DNA from: JBIKVP01 sp044356745 | GTDB taxonomy: Bacteria > Pseudomonadota > Alphaproteobacteria > Rhizobiales > Beijerinckiaceae | Reading direction: 5' to 3' | NCBI GenBank assembly: GCA_044356745.1 | Contig: JBIKVP010000008.1 | Location: 1 to 46,883, forward strand | DNA length: 46,883 bases | Shown: positions 46,768 through 46,883 of the stretch, piece by piece | How the letters are laid out: each line of letters opens with the position of its first letter | Numbering within the stretch: the stretch's first letter is position 1 | Notes under the pieces: model-generated | Databases searched by the model: none | Told to the model about the DNA's origin: nothing | The model's input: the letters and a program-made list of their open reading frames with translations, nothing else | Program-made: the position numbers and the translations under genes

Positions 46768-46796
46768 TACTATACCCCTCACATTTGAAGAGTTGG
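46768..46796 (-). promoter_or_regulatory. Promoter-like element upstream of tadG-like gene
   Basis: On the minus strand CCAACTCTTCA, five bases, GAGGGGTATA and a -10 of TATAGT. The two blocks are identical to those at 68-93 in the left flank and have the same 5-base gap. It lies about 110 bp before the gene start. A shared regulator for the two host genes is likely. Confidence 0.45.
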
Positions 46797-46883
46797 TGTC
46801 TGAAGTATTTTGAAGTTATCGGATAGGCGGTCAACCCATAATCGTGCTTTTTGCGGAAAAGTGGTATTCAGGAAGCCAAGGAT

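Overview
The window is a complete temperate prophage of about 42.7 kb (roughly 2343-45012) integrated into a tRNA-Ser gene of a low-to-moderate GC alphaproteobacterium. The alphaproteobacterial assignment rests on phage-borne homologues of GcrA and GapR (DUF2312), on the CtrA-like DNA-binding domain, and on the TadG-type pilus protein in the right flank. The prophage ends are marked by a 19-bp direct repeat, TGGCGGAAGAGGTGGGATT, at 2324-2342 and 45013-45031. The right copy is the 3' end of the intact tRNA-Ser(TGA).

Layout. 1-2323 is host flank: one secreted protein, a frameshifted replication-protein remnant from an older mobile element, and otherwise empty sequence. 2343-26700 is the late region, all on the minus strand. 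Read in transcription order (right to left) it holds a terminator, two small virion-type genes, lambda-like packaging and head genes (Nu1-like, GpA terminase, gpW-like, portal, protease-capsid fusion, DUF2190), and a Mu-like contractile tail (sheath, tube, frameshifted chaperone, tape measure, gp43-gp48-like baseplate). It ends with tail fibre genes including an SGNH esterase, and a lysis cassette with overlapping spanins. 26776-35815 (minus) is a leftward early operon with Cro-like HTH, primase, a GcrA-like regulator, an adenine methyltransferase, a CtrA/PhoB-like DNA-binding protein, an antirepressor, an SF3-like helicase and an 11-copy iteron-like array. 35822-37600 is the immunity region: a LexA/CI-type repressor, four copies of a TATCC-N5-GGATA operator, divergent promoters and an initiator-tRNA-like element. 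37616-43670 (plus) is a rightward operon with small proteins, GapR, a DnaN sliding clamp, a second antirepressor, SSB and a C5 cytosine methyltransferase with a second gene-like frame inside it. The integrase (minus) lies next to the tRNA. 45103-46883 is host flank with a TadG-like gene.

Working model (inference). The repressor holds both early promoters off. Two antirepressors, each behind a similar structured leader, can relieve this. The early operons build a partial replisome (primase, helicase, clamp, SSB, with no polymerase seen) and several host cell-cycle-like regulators. A promoter followed almost at once by a terminator precedes the late genes, suggesting control by antitermination. 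Two related secreted proteins on the plus strand, one in the tail genes and one in the early genes, look like lysogenic-conversion cargo (morons).
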